Assembly: GCA_947085325.1 (NCBI GenBank)
Contig: CAMTVY010000010.1
Location: 62,001-126,000 of the forward strand
Source: JAQBXX01 sp947085325
GTDB lineage: Bacteria; Pseudomonadota; Gammaproteobacteria; SURF-13
DNA length: 64,000 nt
Reading direction: 5' to 3'
In this document: in pieces, positions 59,557 through 64,000 of the stretch
Layout of the letters: the number at the start of each line of letters is the position of its first letter
Numbering within the stretch: the first letter of the stretch is position 1
Made by a program: the position numbers and the translations under genes
The notes under the pieces: model-generated
What the model saw: only the letters and a program-made list of their open reading frames with translations
Databases searched by the model: none
Told to the model about the DNA's origin: nothing

Positions 59557-60171
59557 ATGTTGAGCCTGCGCATGACATTGATACTGCTCGGCGTGCTGCT
59601 GCTTGCCGGGCTGTATGTATGGGAACGGCGCAGGCGTCGTGATGCGCAGCAGGCACAGGCGGACGCGCCAGCCGAGACCCCACCCGCATCCGCTGCACCG
59701 GCACCGCCTGCACTGCCCGACGGGGGCCCCAGCCTCATCGTGACCTTGCACATCATGGCGCCTGAGGGCCGCCGCCACTTGCGCGGCCCGGACATTCTCG
59801 CTGCCGCCAACAAAACCGGGCTGGTCACGGGCGCGCGCCGCATCCTGCATCACATGTCTGCCGACACCCCTGCCCGCGTCGTGTTCAGCGTCGCGAGCAT
59901 GCGCGAGCCCGGCAGCTTTGACCTGGAGCATATCGACACGTTTTCCACGCCCGGTCTGGTAGTCTTTATGTGCCTGCCGGGCCCGGCGGACGCGCTCGCC
60001 ATGTATGAGGACATGATCGATCATGCGCGGCGTCTGGCGCATGCACTCGATGGCGAGGTGTACGACGAGCGGCGGAGCGTGTTGACGCTGCAAACGGTAG
60101 AGCATACGCGCGAACAAATCCGTGACTTCAACCGCAGACTGCTGTTGGCGCAAAAACAGCAGGGCCATTGA
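59557..60171 (+). CDS. zipA: Cell division protein ZipA
   Basis: ZipA anchors FtsZ to the inner membrane. The 204-residue protein has an N-terminal membrane helix (MTLILLGVLLLAGLYVWERR), a short Ala/Pro/Gln linker (about residues 26-55) and a C-terminal FtsZ-binding domain starting near SLIVTLHIMAPEGRRHLRGP. The linker is far shorter than in E. coli (328 residues overall). It lies between smc and ligA, the conserved order. Confidence 0.93.
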   Translation: MLSLRMTLILLGVLLLAGLYVWERRRRRDAQQAQADAPAETPPASAAPAPPALPDGGPSLIVTLHIMAPEGRRHLRGPDILAAANKTGLVTGARRILHHMSADTPARVVFSVASMREPGSFDLEHIDTFSTPGLVVFMCLPGPADALAMYEDMIDHARRLAHALDGEVYDERRSVLTLQTVEHTREQIRDFNRRLLLAQKQQGH

Positions 60172-60181
60172 GGTTGCCGCC

Positions 60182-62188
60182 GTGACCGCCAAAGATGTCA
60201 GACACCGGGTAGAAGAACTGCGCCAGCAGATCAATCACCACAACTATCTCTACTATGTGCTGGATGCGCCGGAACTCCCGGACGCGGAATACGACCGCCT
60301 GCTGCGTGAATTGCAGGCGCTGGAAGAACAGCATCCGGCACTGGTGACAATGGACTCGCCCACCCAGCGCGTCGGCGCGGAAGCGCTGAAGAAATTCGGC
60401 ACAGTGCAACATGCCATCCCCATGCTCTCGCTCGCCAATGCCCTCAGTGAGCAGGAGGTGCTGGATTTTGACCGCCGGGTGCGCGAGCGGTTGGGGGCGG
60501 AGGCTGTGGAGTACAGCGCCGAACCCAAACTCGACGGTCTTGCCGTCAGTCTGGTGTATCGGGACGGCGTATTTGCGCAAGGCGCCACGCGCGGCGACGG
60601 TGTGACCGGCGAGGACGTGACGCAGAACCTGCGCACCATCAAGGCCATTCCGCTGCGCCTCTACGGCAGCGGTTACCCAGCGCTGCTGGAGGTGCGCGGC
60701 GAGGTGTATCTGTCCAAGGCGGCGTTCGAAGAATTAAATGCCGCCGCGCGTGCGCGCGACGATAAAACCTTTGTCAACCCGCGCAATGCGGCGGCGGGCA
60801 GCCTGCGCCAGCTCGATCCAAAAATCACCGCGCAGCGGCCGCTCGCTTTTTTCTGCTACGGCGTCGGCAAGGTGGAGCACGGCACGTTGGCGAACCGGCA
60901 TGGTGCGCTGCTGGCGCAGTTACGTGGCTGGGGCTTGCCGGTGACGCCCGGGCAGAAGGTCGTGCAGGGTGTGCAGGGCTGTCTGGAGTACTACCATGAT
61001 ATGGCCGTGCGGCGTAATCGGCTGGCCTATGACATTGACGGCGTGGTGTACAAGGTCAACCGTTTTGAGCAGCAGGAATTGCTCGGCTTCGTGTCGCGTG
61101 CGCCGCGCTGGGCGGTGGCGCACAAATTCCCCGCGCAGGAGGAAATGACCGAGATACTCGGTATCGACGTGCAGGTGGGTCGCACCGGCGCACTCACGCC
61201 GGTGGCGCGCCTGCGGCCCGTGTTCGTCGGTGGTGTCACCGTCAGCAACGCCACGCTGCACAATCAGGATGAAATCGACCGCCTCGACGTGCGCGTCGGC
61301 GACAGCGTGATCGTGCGCCGCGCGGGTGATGTGATTCCGGAGATCGTGAGCGTGATGCACGCGCGACGCGTGCAGGGCGCCCAACACTTTCGCCTGCCCC
61401 GGCACTGCCCGGTCTGCGGCGCGGACGTGGTGCGCGCCGAGGGCGAGGTGGTGGCGCGTTGCAGCGGCGGCCTGTATTGTCCGGCCCAGCGCAAGGAAGC
61501 CATACTGCATTTTGTCGCGCGTCCCGCCCTGGACATCGAAGGCATAGGCGAAAAACTGGTAGATCAACTGGTGGAGCAGAAACTGATCGAAACCCCCGCC
61601 GATCTCTACACACTCACGTTGTCGCAACTGTCCGGGCTGGATCGCATGGGGGAAAAGTCGGCGGCCAATGTGGTGGCCGCGCTCGAAAACAGCAAGGCCA
61701 CTACGCTTGCACGGTTCCTGTACGCGCTCGGCATCCGCGAAGTGGGCGTGGCGACCGCGCTCGCGCTGGCACAACACTTCGGCGATCTCGACGCACTCAT
61801 GCAGGCGGACGCAGCAACGCTGCAACAGGTGCCCGACGTGGGGCCGGTGGTTGCGGCACACATCGTGGCCTTCTTCCACCAGTGCCACAATCGCGAGGTG
61901 ATCAAACGTCTGCGCGCCGCGGGCATCACCTGGCCTGCGGTCAAGACCGCCCGGCGCCTGCCGCTGGCCGGCAAGACCTTTGTATTGACGGGAACACTGG
62001 ATACCCTGACGCGTGATGCGGCCAAAGAAAAGCTACAGGCGCTGGGCGCCAAGGTGAGCGGCAGCGTATCGTCCAAAACAAATTATCTAGTGGCCGGCGC
62101 CGATCCCGGCTCGAAGTTCGACAAGGCGCGTGAACTCGGCGTTGAAATTCTGGACGAGACAGCGTTGCTGAAAATGCTGCGGACATAA
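60182..62188 (+). CDS. ligA: NAD-dependent DNA ligase LigA
   Basis: LigA seals nicks in DNA replication and repair. The 668-residue protein starts at GTG 60182, preceded by TGAGG and 10 bases after the zipA stop; an upstream frame overlapping zipA is not supported. The adenylation Lys is in EPKLDGLAVSL, the four-cysteine zinc finger is CPVCGADV with CSGGLYC, helix-hairpin-helix repeats follow, and a BRCT domain closes the protein (KTFVLTGTLDTL). Length matches E. coli (671). Confidence 0.97.
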   Translation: MTAKDVRHRVEELRQQINHHNYLYYVLDAPELPDAEYDRLLRELQALEEQHPALVTMDSPTQRVGAEALKKFGTVQHAIPMLSLANALSEQEVLDFDRRVRERLGAEAVEYSAEPKLDGLAVSLVYRDGVFAQGATRGDGVTGEDVTQNLRTIKAIPLRLYGSGYPALLEVRGEVYLSKAAFEELNAAARARDDKTFVNPRNAAAGSLRQLDPKITAQRPLAFFCYGVGKVEHGTLANRHGALLAQLRGWGLPVTPGQKVVQGVQGCLEYYHDMAVRRNRLAYDIDGVVYKVNRFEQQELLGFVSRAPRWAVAHKFPAQEEMTEILGIDVQVGRTGALTPVARLRPVFVGGVTVSNATLHNQDEIDRLDVRVGDSVIVRRAGDVIPEIVSVMHARRVQGAQHFRLPRHCPVCGADVVRAEGEVVARCSGGLYCPAQRKEAILHFVARPALDIEGIGEKLVDQLVEQKLIETPADLYTLTLSQLSGLDRMGEKSAANVVAALENSKATTLARFLYALGIREVGVATALALAQHFGDLDALMQADAATLQQVPDVGPVVAAHIVAFFHQCHNREVIKRLRAAGITWPAVKTARRLPLAGKTFVLTGTLDTLTRDAAKEKLQALGAKVSGSVSSKTNYLVAGADPGSKFDKARELGVEILDETALLKMLRT

Positions 62189-62283
62189 AAAACAGGGGGA
62201 GCGGACTTATCCCAACCCCATCAGGCACCTCCTTGGGTATTAATGGCGCCGTGCGCGTTAAACGTTAGCGGTTCGATTTGCGG

Positions 62284-63183
62284 TTACATGCCCGGATTGA
62301 CCACCAGGACATCGCAGCCGGCTTCGTAGATGACGTGCTTCGTTACACTGCCCAACAGCGCGTCCTCCCACCCGGACTGGCCATGCTTGCCCATGACGAT
62401 CAGATCCGGCCCGATCTGCTCCGCTTTTTCCAGAATTACGGCGGGGGCATAGCCATGTTCGACCATGTGGGATACCCGGGCTTGATCAACCCCGCACTCA
62501 GAGACAAGCTGGCGCATTCCCTGGTTCGCCGCCTCGCGCGCCCGGGCACGATAACCGTGGATAACATCCTCGCTCACCCCGGCGAAATGCATCCTGCCTT
62601 CGAACGGCACTTCGAACGCGTGCACCAGTGTGATGTCGGCCTGCGCGGCGATGCGCGCCGCCAGCGCCACCGCCTGCCGCGATGATTCGGAAAAGTCCAC
62701 CGGCACCAGCACCCGGCGGTACGCGCCTTGCGGCTCGCGCTTGACGATCAACAGCGGGCGGGAGATTTTCCGCAGTACCTTCACGGCGGTGGCGCCGAGC
62801 AACAGCTCCCGTATATCACCCCCGCCGTGCGCACCCACGACCACAAGGCCGGCGTCAACCGCGTCGGCGTAAGCGGAAATCTCCGCATGGGTGCGGCCGA
62901 TCTTGACACAGGAGTTAACCGGAGCAATACGGTGTTTTTCGCTGAGCCTGCGCCCGATATCCGCCAGTTGCTCCCTGGCCGAATCCACCAACCGCCGCTC
63001 CATCTTCTGAGGCGACTCCATGAGCAGGTGCCTGAGGGCTTCCAGCGGCGAGGCGGCGAGGACGTACAGCAGATCGAGCGACTCGCTGTCCAGCTCCCGA
63101 GCCAGCATGGCGGCCCGTGTTTCGGCGCGCGCCGCGTAAGAAGACAGATCGGTGGCGGCGACAATCCTCTTCATGGACACCAT
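62284..63183 (-). CDS. Tandem universal stress protein (UspA-type)
   Basis: This ~299-residue protein has two fused Usp domains. The first (residues ~4-150) starts KRIVAATDLSSYAARAE, and the second (~155-299) starts RVLVPVDFSESSRQAV. The second holds the ATP-type loop MGKHGQSGWEDALLGSVTKH, and the first a variant VGAHGGGDIRELLLGA. ATG 63183 has an AGGAGG site six bases upstream, inside the end of the antiporter gene, and starts 1 base after its stop. It may respond to stress or regulate the antiporter; this is inferred. Confidence 0.92.
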   Translation of the reverse strand: MVSMKRIVAATDLSSYAARAETRAAMLARELDSESLDLLYVLAASPLEALRHLLMESPQKMERRLVDSAREQLADIGRRLSEKHRIAPVNSCVKIGRTHAEISAYADAVDAGLVVVGAHGGGDIRELLLGATAVKVLRKISRPLLIVKREPQGAYRRVLVPVDFSESSRQAVALAARIAAQADITLVHAFEVPFEGRMHFAGVSEDVIHGYRARAREAANQGMRQLVSECGVDQARVSHMVEHGYAPAVILEKAEQIGPDLIVMGKHGQSGWEDALLGSVTKHVIYEAGCDVLVVNPGM

Positions 63184-63184
63184 A

Positions 63185-64000
63185 TCAATCCTCCTTGGCA
63201 AATAGTTCTTTTGCGATAGTGTTTGCCGCGAAATCCGCCGCGTCGTCGAAAGGCATGAGCACCGTGTCTACGCCGGTCTGCGCCAGACACCCGGCGTCGC
63301 GTTCGGAATGGGCGGCCATGGCGATGCGCCCCTCAAATCCGTGCCGGCGTAGCGCGTCCAGCAGCGCCAGATTTATTTCGATCTGGGGCAGGGTGCTCAC
63401 CACCCAGCGCGCCCGGGACAAGGGCAGCGTCTCGGGAAAGACCGGATCCTCGGCATCGCCATAGCGCACCGCAATGCCCTGGCGGCTGCACGCCGCCAGC
63501 GTCTGCGGGTCGAAATCCACCCCCAGCACACCGGCTCCCCGTTTGCGCAGGTAATCGGCGAGCCGCCGGCCGTAACGGCCCATGCCGTACACAATCACGT
63601 CCGCCTCCCCGTGCGCCCCGGCCTGGCTCTCCACCTTCATCTCCCGGAACGGTTTCCGGCGTTCGAACGCGCCGAGCCAAGGCGCCAGCAGCCGGTACAG
63701 CTGCTGCGAATACAGGATCATATAGGTGGACAGGGCGATCGTCACCAGGCCGACCAGTGTCACCAGGCTCAGCGCGTCCTGTCCGACATGGCCCAGACTG
63801 ACGCCCATGACGATGAAGATGATGGAAAACTCGCTGATTTGCGCCACCGTCAGCCCGGCCAGAAACCCTGTGCGTTTGCGGTAACCCATGTAGCCCATGA
63901 TCGCCATCACGATAAGCGGGTTGCCGACCAGCACGAACAACGACAATGCCGCAGCGGCGGCCACCCCTTCGCCGAGGGCGGAAATATCCAGCTTGGCTCC
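63185..64000 (-). CDS. Kef/CPA2-type cation:proton antiporter, C-terminal part (5' end outside window)
   Basis: The frame is open to the window edge, so the N-terminal membrane half is missing. Visible are three or four C-terminal membrane helices (for example AQISEFSIIFIVMGVSLGHV) and a cytoplasmic TrkA-N/RCK domain with the nucleotide motif VIVYGMGRYGRRLADYL, the GVDFDPQT acidic strand, and the ISRARWVV-like region. Kef-type antiporters mediate K+ efflux and protect against electrophiles, but Na+ or other specificity is possible. The universal stress gene follows directly. Confidence 0.9.
   Translation of the reverse strand, partial: GAKLDISALGEGVAAAAALSLFVLVGNPLIVMAIMGYMGYRKRTGFLAGLTVAQISEFSIIFIVMGVSLGHVGQDALSLVTLVGLVTIALSTYMILYSQQLYRLLAPWLGAFERRKPFREMKVESQAGAHGEADVIVYGMGRYGRRLADYLRKRGAGVLGVDFDPQTLAACSRQGIAVRYGDAEDPVFPETLPLSRARWVVSTLPQIEINLALLDALRRHGFEGRIAMAAHSERDAGCLAQTGVDTVLMPFDDAADFAANTIAKELFAKED

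Overview
This window comes from a high-GC gammaproteobacterial chromosome and is almost entirely core genome. The evidence is the gene order: dapF-DUF484-xerC; zapA-6S RNA-fau-pepP-ubiH; a TPP riboswitch before thiC; tig-clpP-clpX-lon-hupB-ppiD; smc-zipA-ligA; and a Pseudomonas-like flagellar cluster with sigma54 and sigma28 promoter sequences. A CbbY-type phosphatase and a sugar kinase hint at a RuBisCO-bearing chemolithotroph (for example a purple-sulfur or sulfur-oxidising relative). That is inference only; no RuBisCO gene lies in the window. I found no phage, insertion sequence, CRISPR array or defence island. || Layout. 1-4270: 3' end of dapF, a DUF484 gene, xerC, and a DedA-PAP2-LssY membrane fusion. 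4274-7425 (minus): hydrolase, membrane protein, mpl and a LON-domain protein as one operon. 7504-13500 (plus): rnd, a ZapB-like coiled coil, zapA, 6S RNA, fau, pepP, ubiH and a host-attachment-family gene. 13565-20400 (minus): an isochorismatase-like hydrolase, then a tripartite RND efflux operon whose TetR repressor has an operator-like palindrome inside the promoter spacer. 20400-24778: a PIMT-family methyltransferase, a TPP riboswitch, thiC, proline iminopeptidase and dtd. || 24791-41020 is a flagellar regulon. flgBCDEFGHIJKL form one long minus-strand operon behind a strong sigma54-type promoter. cheR and cheV follow upstream, with a decayed rhodanese fragment between them. On the plus strand come flgA (sigma54-type promoter), flgM (sigma28-type promoter), flgN and a YcgR-like PilZ protein. 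This matches a hierarchy in which sigma54 drives hook and basal-body genes and FlgM restrains FliA. || 41058-49985: tRNA-Pro beside a 46-bp direct repeat of its own 3' end, ispB, rplU-rpmA, tRNA-Leu, tig-clpP-clpX-lon with a sigma32-like promoter before lon, hupB, tRNA-Val and tRNA-Asp. 50080-64000: ppiD, a DUF3579 gene, dksA with an unusual lysine-rich N-terminal tail, a CbbY-like HAD phosphatase converging on an FGGY kinase, queF, smc, zipA, ligA, a tandem universal stress protein and the 3' end of a Kef/CPA2-type antiporter. || No clearly new multi-gene system is present. The items most worth a second look are the DksA tail, the TetR operator placement, the tRNA-Pro direct repeat, the rhodanese remnant and the flagellar promoter set.
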